Source: Nostoc parmelioides FACHB-3921 (GTDB lineage: Bacteria; Cyanobacteriota; Cyanobacteriia; Cyanobacteriales; Nostocaceae). From it: a stretch of 64,000 nt of DNA. Below, in pieces: positions 18,543 to 27,141 of the stretch. The translations under genes were made by a program, and so were the position numbers. Each line of letters starts with the position of its first letter. Positions within the stretch are counted from its first letter, which is position 1. The DNA lies in contig NZ_JACJQL010000014.1 of assembly GCF_014696625.1 (NCBI RefSeq), positions 62,001 through 126,000 on the forward strand, given 5' to 3'. The notes under the pieces are model-generated. The model saw only the letters and a program-made list of their open reading frames with translations. It ran no database searches and was not told the origin of the DNA.

Positions 18543-18554
18543 CCGTTACCATCC

Positions 18555-18911
18555 TTAACCTTTAGCTTGAATTGCCAACTGTGCCACTTTGCCGAAGCTA
18601 GCAGGATCGAGGACTGCCAATTGTGCCAACATTTTCCGATTGAGTTGGATGTCGGCTTTTTTCAAGTTACCGATTAACTGACTGTAGCTGAGTCCATGTT
18701 GTCTGGCAGCAGCGTTAATCCGGGTAATCCACAGGCGGCGGAAATCGCGCTTTTTCTTTTTGCGATCGCGGTAAGCACTGCGGAGTGCCTTCATTACCTG
18801 TTGGTTAGCGGTTCTAAACAGAGTTGAGTGAGAACCACGGAAACCTTTAGCTAGTTTGAGAATTTTATTGCGGCGTTTACGAGCAACGTTACCGCGTTTT
18901 ACGCGAGTCAT
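18555..18911 (-). CDS. rplT: 50S ribosomal protein L20
   Basis: 118 residues, highly basic, starting [26 protein letters not shown], the standard L20 start. It binds 23S rRNA early in assembly of the large subunit. It follows rpmI by 26 bases on the same strand, the usual rpmI-rplT pair. infC is not next to it here. Confidence 0.98.
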   Translation of the reverse strand: MTRVKRGNVARKRRNKILKLAKGFRGSHSTLFRTANQQVMKALRSAYRDRKKKKRDFRRLWITRINAAARQHGLSYSQLIGNLKKADIQLNRKMLAQLAVLDPASFGKVAQLAIQAKG

Positions 18912-18937
18912 ATTTTATTCCTGAAAAAATTACAAAT

Positions 18938-19135
18938 TTACAAATAAGGCAGCATTAAACGCACGTTTTCTTCGTCGCGCTCGTTAACAATTGCCATCTT
19001 GGAGTACTGGCGCTTTTTGTTGGTGGTTTTGTGTTCTAAAAGGTGGTTTTTGAAAGCTTTGCGGCGCACGATTTTACCAGTACCGGTGGCACGGAATCTT
19101 TTGGCTGCGGCTTTGCGTGTTTTTAGTTTAGGCAT
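18938..19135 (-). CDS. rpmI: 50S ribosomal protein L35
   Basis: 65 residues, starting [21 protein letters not shown] and ending NVRLMLPYL, normal for L35. First gene of the rpmI-rplT operon. Confidence 0.98.
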   Translation of the reverse strand: MPKLKTRKAAAKRFRATGTGKIVRRKAFKNHLLEHKTTNKKRQYSKMAIVNERDEENVRLMLPYL

Positions 19136-19218
19136 GGATTGGCTCTAATTCGACACAATCCCTCATTATATACTATTAAGTTCCTCTGGCTAGAGAGGCA
19201 AGCAAATATATCAACTGT

Positions 19219-19590
19219 TTAATCTTCCAATCGCTGGGATGGAACTTCAACGGCGGTAACATCAATTGTGCCTTCTGGGGCAAAGCGTTGAAAATGTCCT
19301 TTTTGTACAGTTAAGTTTTCTCCGCAATTAGGACATTGCAACTGGCTATTATTTAACCCTGTAAATTCATAACTACAGACGGGACATTGATCAGATACTA
19401 AATTGCGTTCCAGCCACCAGCGAAACCCAAAAAACGCCACAACAGGCGCTAAAAACAACAATCCCACTATAATCAACAAGGAATTTACCAACCAGCCCAA
19501 ACCCAAGGAAGCTAGTAACCAAGCAATTGCTAACAGCGTTAGCCAAGGGCGGAAGTTTAAAAGATTCAATTGAGAATTGTTAAGGCTCAT
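19219..19590 (-). CDS. Small membrane protein with C-terminal zinc ribbon
   Basis: 123 residues. Two closely spaced hydrophobic helices (about 16-37 and 39-57) are followed by a zinc-ribbon-like pair CPVCSYEF...CPNCGENL and a soluble tail. It resembles a conserved cyanobacterial family of unknown role. It lies upstream of rpmI-rplT on the same strand, with about 83 bases between. Confidence 0.75.
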   Translation of the reverse strand: MSLNNSQLNLLNFRPWLTLLAIAWLLASLGLGWLVNSLLIIVGLLFLAPVVAFFGFRWWLERNLVSDQCPVCSYEFTGLNNSQLQCPNCGENLTVQKGHFQRFAPEGTIDVTAVEVPSQRLED

Positions 19591-19642
19591 TTTAAATACT
19601 ATCTTGCTCTCCTTCTAGGATAGCGAGTTTGGTCATTAGTCA

Positions 19643-20812
19643 TTAGTTCTTACTGTGGACTAAAGACAAAAGCTGCTTTTGTAAAGCATCCATTCCGAAA
19701 AGTGCGATCGCCTGTTCGCGCAACCACTCTCCATCACAACGCTGATCGTCTCCTTGAAGAATTTCTAAACAAGCTGCGGCTACGGCTTCCGGGTTGCGAT
19801 GGGGAACTCGCCAACCCAGTTTACCATCCTGCAAGGGGTCAGCCGAACCGTCATCATCACCAGACAGCACCGGGACACCACAAGCCATTGCTTCTAAATA
19901 AACGATCCCAAAACCTTCTTGTGAAGGCATAATATAGGCATCAGCTAGGCGGTAATGTGCCATTAGTTGTTCAGTAGGGACAAAACCTGCAAAAATCACG
20001 CGATCGCTTACACCTAAATCTTGGGCTAACTGTGCCAACCTCGGTTGGTCATCACCACGACCAATCACTAAATATTTTACTTCTGGAAACGCCTGGATAA
20101 TTTTCGGCAATGCCCGAATTGTGACATCCACGCCTTTATATATATCTCCTGACCAAAGTCGTGCTACGGTCATTAATACTTTGGCATCGGTTAAGCCATA
20201 TTTCTCGATTAATTCTGGTTGTTTTGCTCCTGGAGTAAATTTATTGCCATCTATGGCACAAGGCAACATTTTCACCTTATGAGGATCTATACCATTAACG
20301 GCACAGGCGCGATCGCGGCTATAGCGACTAATCGTCCAAATTTCCTCTGCTGCGGCTAAAGCGCGGCGTTCTTGATTTTTTAACGGTTCCCAAAATTCTT
20401 TGCCATAGGTGAGGATAGTGTAGGGAATACCTAACGGTTGGCAAAGTGTCTGTACTAAAACTGCTAGCTTAATATGCCCACAAAAGACCCTCTGTGGTCT
20501 TCTCTGCAATAAAAATTTTAGTAGCACCCCAGCCATTTTGATTCTGCCTATTTGGGGTGATTGATTTTGGAAGTAATGAAATTTTAAATTATTGGATGTA
20601 AAAGGGTTTGAGCAGTCAGGGCTATCCCGTAATAACAACACTTCTGCTTGATAACCTTGACTCAAGCCTGAATACGCCCGAAAAATATCCTTGACATAAG
20701 ATTGAATTCCCCCTTCCTGCTTAAAAACCTCTAAGAACAAGAAGATATGGTTGGCTTGTTCATTGGAAGTTTTGCCTAAACTTATTTGTTCTTCCACTGT
20801 ATCAATTGGCAT
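19643..20812 (-). CDS. Glycosyltransferase family 4
   Basis: 389 residues with the GT-B layout. The N-terminal domain has an early glycine-rich acceptor-side loop (FLEVFKQEGGIQSYVKDIF). The C-terminal donor domain has VLMTVARLWSGDIYKGVDV, YLVIGRGDDQPRLAQLA and an EGFGIVYLEAMACGVPVL segment with the E-x7-E motif of GT4 retaining enzymes. It probably transfers a sugar, perhaps mannose-derived, in exopolysaccharide or lipopolysaccharide synthesis, given the GDP-mannose dehydratase-like gene just upstream on the same strand (64-base gap). Confidence 0.9.
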   Translation of the reverse strand: MPIDTVEEQISLGKTSNEQANHIFLFLEVFKQEGGIQSYVKDIFRAYSGLSQGYQAEVLLLRDSPDCSNPFTSNNLKFHYFQNQSPQIGRIKMAGVLLKFLLQRRPQRVFCGHIKLAVLVQTLCQPLGIPYTILTYGKEFWEPLKNQERRALAAAEEIWTISRYSRDRACAVNGIDPHKVKMLPCAIDGNKFTPGAKQPELIEKYGLTDAKVLMTVARLWSGDIYKGVDVTIRALPKIIQAFPEVKYLVIGRGDDQPRLAQLAQDLGVSDRVIFAGFVPTEQLMAHYRLADAYIMPSQEGFGIVYLEAMACGVPVLSGDDDGSADPLQDGKLGWRVPHRNPEAVAAACLEILQGDDQRCDGEWLREQAIALFGMDALQKQLLSLVHSKN

Positions 20813-20876
20813 TGAGATTCTTTATTATTGATTTTTAGAGGTAGTAGGGTTATGGGTGCAAATGCGCTACGGTATC

Positions 20877-21881
20877 CTAATCTACCAGTAATTTTCCTTC
20901 TGGTGCTTGGGCGATCGCACCGCTTTGTAATCTTTCTACATCTGTTTGCACCATTTTCTCTAAAAGTCCCTCAAAGCTAACTTCCGTTTCCCAACCGAGG
21001 TTCTTTTTAGCTTTGATAGGGTTAGCTACGAGCTGAAAATGTTCGTCTTGTCTGAGCAAATCTGTATTAATCACTACATGATTTTGCCAATTTAGTCCCA
21101 CCGACTCGAAAGCAATAGACACTAATTCTTTAACGCTGTGTAGTTTTCCCGTACCTATAACATACTCTTCTGGTTCCTCTGCTTGCAACATCAGCCACAT
21201 AGCTTTGACGTAATCGCCAGCAAATCCCCAATCGCGTTTAGCATCTAAATTACCCATTTCCAAAGTCTGGACTAAACCCAACTTAATGGATGCAGCAGCC
21301 AAAGAAACTTTACGCGTGACAAATTGAGGCGGGCGTAAAGGTGACTCATGGTTATATAAAATACCGCTACAGGCAAATAGGCCATAACGCTGTCTGTGAT
21401 GCACCATCGTCCAGTGGGCGTGTAGCTTTGCTGCTGCGTAGGGATTTTTGGGACGAAAGGTGGTTTCTTCATCCTGGGGAGAAGATAAAACATCCCCAAA
21501 CATTTCGGAACTACTAGCTTGATAGAATCTTGTAGATAAACCAACCTGTCGGACTGCATCTAACAGTCTCGTAGCCGTCCCAGTAATTAAATCCAAAGTT
21601 CCCAACGGGTCTTTCCACGAATCAGGAACAAAACTAGGCGCAGCCAAATTATAAATTTCTTGGGGACGCAATTGCTCCACCGCATTTAACAATGCTACAG
21701 GATCTCTCAAATCAACATTATATATTTCTACCTTGGTTGCCAAATCCCCTAACTTTGCCAAATTCGGTTGGCGGTGTGGTGATACTAATCCCACTACTCG
21801 ATAACCTTGATTGAGGAGCAAATGGCTGAGATAGTAGCCATCTTGACCAGTAATACCTGTAACTAAGGCTGTTTTAGTCAT
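20877..21881 (-). CDS. GDP-mannose 4,6-dehydratase family protein
   Basis: 334 residues, an extended short-chain dehydrogenase. It has the NAD(P)-binding TGITGQDGYYLSHLL at the start, the catalytic NPYAAAK (YxxxK) near residue 148, and blocks typical of GDP-mannose dehydratase: RFYQASSSEMFGD, GILYNHESPLRPPQFVTRK and GNLDAKRDWGFAGDYVKAMW. Such enzymes make GDP-4-keto-6-deoxymannose, the precursor of GDP-fucose, rhamnose and perosamine sugars. The adjacent GT4 gene supports a role in surface polysaccharide. A reductase of the same family cannot be excluded. Confidence 0.85.
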   Translation of the reverse strand: MTKTALVTGITGQDGYYLSHLLLNQGYRVVGLVSPHRQPNLAKLGDLATKVEIYNVDLRDPVALLNAVEQLRPQEIYNLAAPSFVPDSWKDPLGTLDLITGTATRLLDAVRQVGLSTRFYQASSSEMFGDVLSSPQDEETTFRPKNPYAAAKLHAHWTMVHHRQRYGLFACSGILYNHESPLRPPQFVTRKVSLAAASIKLGLVQTLEMGNLDAKRDWGFAGDYVKAMWLMLQAEEPEEYVIGTGKLHSVKELVSIAFESVGLNWQNHVVINTDLLRQDEHFQLVANPIKAKKNLGWETEVSFEGLLEKMVQTDVERLQSGAIAQAPEGKLLVD

Positions 21882-22150
21882 ATCCTCTTCCCCATCCCCT
21901 CTTTGACCACTAAAGAGCTACAGCAGGCTAGGAAAAAATTACTGAGCATTTACGATATCTACCGATTAACATCTCAGTTCAATTTCCCGCCCACGATAAT
22001 TTTGCCTAATTTTAACAAAGTATTAACAGCAACTCGTATGCTAACTCTACTACCATCAGTATGATTTTTTATACAAAATTTCTCTTAACTTGCAGCTATT
22101 TACTTAGGTTAAGTGAAGAAGTCACGAAATAAAGAGGATCAGTTAGACAA
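21882..22150. other. Intergenic region upstream of the GDP-mannose dehydratase-like gene
   Basis: AT-rich sequence between the dehydratase-like gene and hairpin element A. It presumably holds the promoter of the sugar-nucleotide operon. No coding or RNA signal recognised. Confidence 0.4.
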
Positions 22151-22305
22151 CTTAAGGAAACACCAAAAAATCAATCCTCCGAAATTGATGATTTGGTAGG
22201 GTGCGCTACTTATGAATAATTTCTGAGTGTATTTAGGTTTTGTCGCAAGTAGCGCATCCTAAATCTTGCATATTTTTAATATTTTTTTATCTGGAAGTGC
22301 CTAAG
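22151..22305. mobile_element. MITE-like hairpin element, copy A
   Basis: The arms GGTAGGGTGCGCTACT (22195-22210) and AGTAGCGCATCCTA (22248-22261) enclose a loop with ATGAATAATTTCTGAGTGTATT. Outer flanks (AAACACCAAAAAATCAATCC on one side, TTTATCTGGAAGTGCC on the other) match, as the reverse complement, the element at 55059-55201. No transposase lies inside. This is probably a non-autonomous element or REP-type foldback. Confidence 0.75.
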
Positions 22306-22336
22306 TAAAAATTCTTACTCATCGTCCCTCACTCCC

Positions 22337-22768
22337 CTAATATTGCCCTTCCTTGGCATACTTAACTATGACTAAACAATTCCTACCATCCTCGCTACGT
22401 TCGTAGACTACACGGTCAGCCAAGCGCCGGAGGAGAAACCAGCCATAGCCTCCCACTTGTAGAGTACCTGGTACTGGTTCAGCGATCGCATCCGGATCAA
22501 ACGGGTTACCATGATCCCAAATTCTAATTTCTATTTTGTTAATCCATAGACTAACCTCAATTTCTATAGTCGTTTCTGGCGGCAAAGCACGATGTGCATG
22601 ACGAACTGCATTGGTAAAGCCCTCTGCTAGTGCTAAGTTGAGGCGATAAAGTTGACCTTCTGTCCAGCCGAGTTGAAACAGGTATTTGAGGGAAAAGTCC
22701 TCAAACCATTGTTGTACTTGGTTAAGGAGCTTCAGTTCGCTCTTAATTGTTAGATGGTCGTGCTGCAT
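22337..22768 (-). CDS. Anti-sigma-factor-type (RsbW-like) ATPase
   Basis: Start at MQHDHLTIKSELK (22768), 143 residues; an ATG 12 bases earlier is also possible. It is a lone GHKL/HATPase_c domain with an N-box (NLALAEGFTNAVRHAHRA), a G1 box (IRIWDHGNPFDPDA) and a G2-like GGYGWFLLRRLADRV, as in RsbW/SpoIIAB serine kinases. These phosphorylate an anti-sigma antagonist or hold a sigma factor. No STAS antagonist or PP2C gene is adjacent, so its partner is unknown. Confidence 0.88.
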   Translation of the reverse strand: MQHDHLTIKSELKLLNQVQQWFEDFSLKYLFQLGWTEGQLYRLNLALAEGFTNAVRHAHRALPPETTIEIEVSLWINKIEIRIWDHGNPFDPDAIAEPVPGTLQVGGYGWFLLRRLADRVVYERSEDGRNCLVIVKYAKEGQY

Positions 22769-22947
22769 GATGCCAAGCATTGACCGTAGCTTTCATGTAA
22801 TTATGAGTAAGAATTTTATGTAATCTATCGTCTTTAGTCTATTTTAGTTTTGGGATGATTTTTTGCATCCAAAGCTAAAAATTTAATTTGGTCATTAGTC
22901 ATTGGTCAACACTAGGAACTCTATCTCAGCAACCCCTATCACTAAAA

Positions 22948-23083
22948 TTGACACCTGTTTCGGGTTTTCAGGAGCGCATATCCTTGATATGAATGACATT
23001 TTCGACTACATACACCTTTATGGTGACTTGTCATTAGACATCATAACTTCCAGATATACGCTCCTGAAACCTACAGGTGTCAA
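22948..23083. mobile_element. 136-bp foldback element
   Basis: The ends TTGACACCTG and CAGGTGTCAA are perfect complements. The similarity continues inwards: GGTTTTCAGGAGCGCATATC pairs with GATATACGCTCCTGAAACC, then GATATGAATGACA with TGTCATTAGACATC. The whole unit could fold into one long hairpin. It sits between petD and the anti-sigma-like gene. The short frame across it has no product signal and is rejected. Confidence 0.8.
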
Positions 23084-23103
23084 GAAGCTTCTAGGTGACT
23101 AGC

Positions 23104-23586
23104 TTAGAACAATCCTAAGGTCAAAGATTTGTCCAATGGTAGCGCAGCACCAATACCCAACCACAGGGTTACCAAGGTTCCAAACAAGAACACTGTGGTT
23201 GCAACTGGACGACGGAAGGGGTTTTGGAACTTGTTGACGTTCTCAATGAAGGGAACGAGGATTAATCCCAAGGGTACGGAAGCCATTGCTAATACTCCCA
23301 ACAATTTGTTAGGAAGCGATCGCAAAATTTGGAATACTGGGTACAAATACCACTCTGGTAAAATTTCCAGTGGTGTAGCGAAAGGATTTGCTGGTTCGCC
23401 TGTCATAGCGGGGTCTAGTACGGCTAGAGCCACGATACAAGCGAATGAACCCATGATTACAATTGGGAATACATACAGCAAGTCGTTGGGCCAAGCTGGT
23501 TCACCATAGTAGTTGTGACCCATGCCTTTGGCGAGTTTAGCTCTTAACGTAGGATCGCTCAGATCGGGTTTTTTTTGTGTAGCCAT
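23104..23586 (-). CDS. petD: Cytochrome b6f complex subunit IV
   Basis: 160 residues, the standard length. It begins [39 protein letters not shown] and has three transmembrane helices and the [13 protein letters not shown] (PEWY) quinol-oxidation motif. It forms the C-terminal half of the cytochrome b equivalent in the b6f complex in thylakoids. It follows petB by 172 bases on the same strand: the usual petB-petD operon. Confidence 0.98.
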   Translation of the reverse strand: MATQKKPDLSDPTLRAKLAKGMGHNYYGEPAWPNDLLYVFPIVIMGSFACIVALAVLDPAMTGEPANPFATPLEILPEWYLYPVFQILRSLPNKLLGVLAMASVPLGLILVPFIENVNKFQNPFRRPVATTVFLFGTLVTLWLGIGAALPLDKSLTLGLF

Positions 23587-23758
23587 TTTTGAATGCGCTC
23601 TCCTGCTTAAAATTCAGTTAAAGCCTTGATCAAACCTTGATTGAGGTTTTTTGACAGCTCTCAGTTTTCAGATACTAGTGTTTTTGACTTATGAGTCTTA
23701 ATTGCTGATTTTTCATCAGTTTAAAACAAACTACTGGCTCTGAAAACTAGTTGCTGGA

Positions 23759-24406
23759 TTACAAAGGCCCGGAAATACCTTGCTTGCGGATCATCAAGAA
23801 GTGGAACAGCATAAATACTGCAATCAACCAAGGTAGTACAAAGGTGTGGGCGCTATAGTAGCGGGTCAGGGTTGCTTGACCAACACTGGAGCCACCACGC
23901 AGTAGGTCGGAGATGAGTACACCGACTACAGGAATCGCTTCGGGTACACCGCTAACGATTTTCACAGCCCAGTAGCCTACTTGATCCCAAGGTAGAGAAT
24001 AGCCTGTAACACCGAAAGAAACGGTGATGACAGCGAGGATCACACCACTTACCCAGGTTAATTCACGGGGCTTTTTGAAACCACCAGTTAGGTAGACGCG
24101 GAAGACGTGCAGAATCATCATCAACACCATCATGCTGGCAGACCAGCGATGAATGGAGCGAATTAACCAACCGAAGTTCACCTCGTTCATAATGTATTGA
24201 ACGGAGGAGTAAGCTTCAGCAACTGTTGGCTTGTAATAGAACGTCATAGCGAATCCAGTGGCGAACTGGATTAGAAAGCAAACTAGGGTAATACCACCCA
24301 AGCAGTAGAAAATGTTGACATGGGGAGGGACGTATTTGCTTGTGACATCTTCAGCAATTGCTTGGATTTCTAAGCGTTCCTCAAACCAGTCGTAAACGTT
24401 GGCCAT
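23759..24406 (-). CDS. petB: Cytochrome b6
   Basis: 215 residues, normal length. It starts [21 protein letters not shown] and has four transmembrane helices with the haem-ligand histidines ([23 protein letters not shown] and [10 protein letters not shown]...[15 protein letters not shown]). The CLGG segment includes the Cys that carries haem c'. It is the core of the b6f complex that passes electrons from plastoquinol to plastocyanin or cytochrome c6, and is cotranscribed with petD. Confidence 0.98.
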   Translation of the reverse strand: MANVYDWFEERLEIQAIAEDVTSKYVPPHVNIFYCLGGITLVCFLIQFATGFAMTFYYKPTVAEAYSSVQYIMNEVNFGWLIRSIHRWSASMMVLMMILHVFRVYLTGGFKKPRELTWVSGVILAVITVSFGVTGYSLPWDQVGYWAVKIVSGVPEAIPVVGVLISDLLRGGSSVGQATLTRYYSAHTFVLPWLIAVFMLFHFLMIRKQGISGPL

Positions 24407-24774
24407 ACAATCTCAAGTTCCTAAAAATCGGTTGCGGTTGATTCAATCTCCCAATTGGCAATTTTGGGATTTTCTTTTAAGAGGAGTTTTTCGTCTGTTT
24501 TTCACTCTTGCAGAATGTCAAGAGTTTTCACAAACTTAACACTCTGTAAATATGGAATATATTGCGTTCTCTTTGCAAGCCAACCCGATTGGTGGGTACA
24601 AAGTAGATCATAATCCTTTTGGTAAAGGGGATGCACTAATATCAGATGCCTTAACAACTTGATGAGAATAATGCACCACTTCTATAAAAAAAGTAACATA
24701 GTCGAGAGATAGATTTCATTATTGATCGTGCAACTGGGCAATTCTAGGCAATTTCGGTTGAGGTAAAACTGCAA
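24407..24774. promoter_or_regulatory. Divergent petB/ctpA intergenic region
   Basis: 368 bases between the divergently transcribed petB and ctpA. It must contain both promoters. No exact -35/-10 pair or operator could be identified with confidence and no repeats were seen. Confidence 0.4.
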
Positions 24775-26028
24775 ATGGGGTTCATGCAAAAACAGTTTTT
24801 TCGGCTAGGATTTTCGCTATTAGTGGCTTTGAGTTTGGCTGTAGGAGTATTAGTTCAACCAGCCACAGCATTAACGGAGGAACAGAAACTAGTTTCGGAA
24901 GTGTGGCGAATTGTCAATCGCTCTTATTTGGATGAGACGTTTAACCATCAAAATTGGGCGAATGTGAGACAGAAGGCATTGGAAAAGCCCCTGACAGACC
25001 ATAAAGCTGCTTATGGGGCTATTCAGAATATGCTCAAGACTTTAGGTGATCCTTTTACGAGATTTTTAGACCCTGAGCAATACCGCAGCTTACAGGTTAG
25101 TACTTCTGGAGAACTGACCGGAGTGGGTTTACAAATCGCCTTAAATCCCCAGAGTGGAAAGTTGGAAGTAGTTTCTCCCATTGCGGGTTCGCCGGCAGAT
25201 CAAGCGGGTATTAAACCACGCGATCGCATTGTGAAAATTGAAGGCATTTCCACAACAGATTTGACTCTTGACGAAGCAGCCACCAGGATGCGCGGCCCCA
25301 TAGGTAGTTTAGTCACGCTTGTAATTGAACGTGAGGGAGAAGGGGAAAAAGAAATCAGAATAGTGCGCGATCGCATCGCTCTTAACCCTGTTGTGGCAGA
25401 ATTACGTTCATCCCCAGAAGGTAAACCTTTCGGCTATCTTCGCCTCACTCAATTCAATGCCAATGCCTCAATGGAATTAGCACACGCTATTTCTAGTCTA
25501 GAGAAAAAAGGTGCTGCTGCCTACATTTTAGATTTGCGTAATAATCCAGGTGGTTTACTGCAAGCCGGCATTGAGATTGCCCGTCAGTGGTTAGATTCCG
25601 GCACAATTGTCTACACCGTCAATCGCCAAGGTATTCAGGGTAGCTTTGAAGCTTTTGGGCCGGCCTTGACAGAAGATCCATTAATAATTTTAGTTAACCA
25701 GGGAACCGCCAGTGCTAGCGAAATTCTCGCCGGCGCACTCCAAGATAATGGCCGCGCTCAGTTGGTCGGTGAAACTACCTTTGGCAAGGGCTTAATCCAG
25801 TCTTTATTTGAATTATCAGATGGTTCTGGCTTGGCGGTGACAATTGCTAAGTATGAAACTCCTAATCACAGAGATATAAACAAGTTAGGCATTAAACCAG
25901 ATACAGTTGTGACCCAGCAAATACTCACCCGCGATGAAATTGCCACAGAAACAGATTTGCAATATCAAGCAGCGTTGGATCTGTTGAGTAAAAATTCTGT
26001 AGTAGCCGGGATTGGGAATAAAGGCTAA
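24775..26028 (+). CDS. ctpA: Carboxyl-terminal processing protease CtpA
   Basis: 417 residues. A signal peptide (about 8-32, ending PATA) fits lumenal or periplasmic export. A PDZ domain (GVGLQIALNPQSGKLEVVSPIAGSPADQAGIKP) is followed by an S41 protease domain. Ser313 in GTASASEI and Lys338 in TFGKG are 25 residues apart, the spacing of the Ser-Lys dyad in D1 processing proteases. CtpA removes the C-terminal extension of the photosystem II D1 precursor, needed for assembly of the Mn cluster. Start ATG 24775 is preceded by a GAGG-type ribosome site; ATG 24784 is an alternative. Paralogues exist in cyanobacteria, but location next to petB and the features favour ctpA. Confidence 0.92.
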   Translation: MGFMQKQFFRLGFSLLVALSLAVGVLVQPATALTEEQKLVSEVWRIVNRSYLDETFNHQNWANVRQKALEKPLTDHKAAYGAIQNMLKTLGDPFTRFLDPEQYRSLQVSTSGELTGVGLQIALNPQSGKLEVVSPIAGSPADQAGIKPRDRIVKIEGISTTDLTLDEAATRMRGPIGSLVTLVIEREGEGEKEIRIVRDRIALNPVVAELRSSPEGKPFGYLRLTQFNANASMELAHAISSLEKKGAAAYILDLRNNPGGLLQAGIEIARQWLDSGTIVYTVNRQGIQGSFEAFGPALTEDPLIILVNQGTASASEILAGALQDNGRAQLVGETTFGKGLIQSLFELSDGSGLAVTIAKYETPNHRDINKLGIKPDTVVTQQILTRDEIATETDLQYQAALDLLSKNSVVAGIGNKG

Positions 26029-26099
26029 GAAGCTGGGGAGCAGGGAGCAGGGGGCAGGGGAGAAAAATTCGCTCATTTCCTCTGCCATCCGGGTTTCCA

Positions 26100-26172
26100 G
26101 CCCCTCTCTTATGAAGTTCAGATGCCTGCGGCAAGCCGCTTGCGCGTCTACGGAGGAAACCTCCGCTCTGAC
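26100..26172. repeat. REP-like GC-rich repeat between ctpA and the MBL-fold gene
   Basis: A palindromic GC-rich stretch (GTTCAGATGCCTGCGGC... GGAGGAAACCTCCGC) of the dispersed Nostoc type; preceded by GGGAGCAGG repeats at 26037-26060. It lies between convergent genes. Confidence 0.6.
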
Positions 26173-26178
26173 TCCGCG

Positions 26179-26865
26179 CTAAATTAGCGGTTGTGTTTGT
26201 AGTAAAGCTTTTAAATCCAAAGAGGCTAGGCGCTGGTAGGCTGTGTCTATGGAGCGTTTACCTCTGAGGAAACCAGTGTTAGCACCGGGACAGATGTATT
26301 GCAGGGTTTCTGGGGTAAAAGTTTCTAAGATTGTTTGTAAGCTCTTAATTTGTCGGGGCCAATGAAAAGTTTTAGCGGTGCGTAACGGAACGGGTTCGCC
26401 TTGTTGGTTGGGAAGTAAATGGCGACCGGAAAATAGTACACCGCCCTGGTAGTTATAGTACAAGCAAGAGGAGCCGGGAGAGTGTCCGGGTGTCCAGATA
26501 ACTTGGACTGTGGGGGTGATGGAGAGTTCTTGAGTGAAGGTAGTGACAGTTAAGCCTGGTAACAAATAGGCTTCTTGTTCTTGAATAATAACTTCACAGC
26601 CAGAATTTTGTTGAATTTCTGCTGTTCTCCCAATAGCGCCGCGATGGGTGAGAAATAACCATCTTACGCCACCATGCGATCGCAAAAAATCTAAATTTGT
26701 TTGATCTAAGGCGGGACAATCTATGAGGATATTCCCTTCATTTCCTACAATGAGATAAGAGGTTCCCCCTAATGTGTCCCGATTTGGTGGAAAAGCAAAA
26801 ATACCGTCCAAGACATCCCGTGGTGACTTAGTTATATGACTAGGCTGTTGAGGTAAGGGACACAT
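26179..26865 (-). CDS. Metallo-beta-lactamase-fold protein with degenerate metal site
   Basis: Start at ATG 26865 (228 residues); the frame also opens at TTG 26877. The beta-lactamase-fold strands are clear: SYLIVGNEGNILIDCPA, WLFLTH, and VIWTPGHSPGSSCLY with His128. But the canonical T-H-x-H-x-D-H signature reads THRGAIGRTAEI, leaving only the first His (74). The Asp of the later metal ligand segment (usually SGD) is Arg148 in LFSGRHLLP. Metal binding and hydrolysis are therefore doubtful. It could be an inactive member with a binding role, or a specialised cyanobacterial subfamily. Confidence 0.8.
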   Translation of the reverse strand: MCPLPQQPSHITKSPRDVLDGIFAFPPNRDTLGGTSYLIVGNEGNILIDCPALDQTNLDFLRSHGGVRWLFLTHRGAIGRTAEIQQNSGCEVIIQEQEAYLLPGLTVTTFTQELSITPTVQVIWTPGHSPGSSCLYYNYQGGVLFSGRHLLPNQQGEPVPLRTAKTFHWPRQIKSLQTILETFTPETLQYICPGANTGFLRGKRSIDTAYQRLASLDLKALLQTQPLI

Positions 26866-27141
26866 AAGAAAAACCAAACCTGAGGAGTTGTGAAAATATA
26901 GTTACAGAGTTGAATTTGTTTTCGTCGGTAGTTAGTGGTCAGTGGTTTTCGATATGTGAAAACCAACCAATCAAGGGACGAGGTATTAAACCAGATCCAA
27001 AAACAACTGACGTGCAAAGAGTTAATCAACCTTGTTGAGCTTTATCTAAAAATCTGGGGTCGCTGGTCTGCTTTGCTTTGTAGCGGTGGCTGTGGTGCTA
27101 ACACTACTTGCACGGCTTCTTTCAAAATTACTGTAGAAAAC

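Noticed and set aside
22902..23102. 66-residue frame downstream of petD
   Set aside because: It reads through the 136-bp foldback element and has no recognisable product.
26935..27141. 69-residue N-terminal extension of the site-2 protease
   Set aside because: Hydrophilic and without family character; ATG 27142 starts directly with the first membrane helix.
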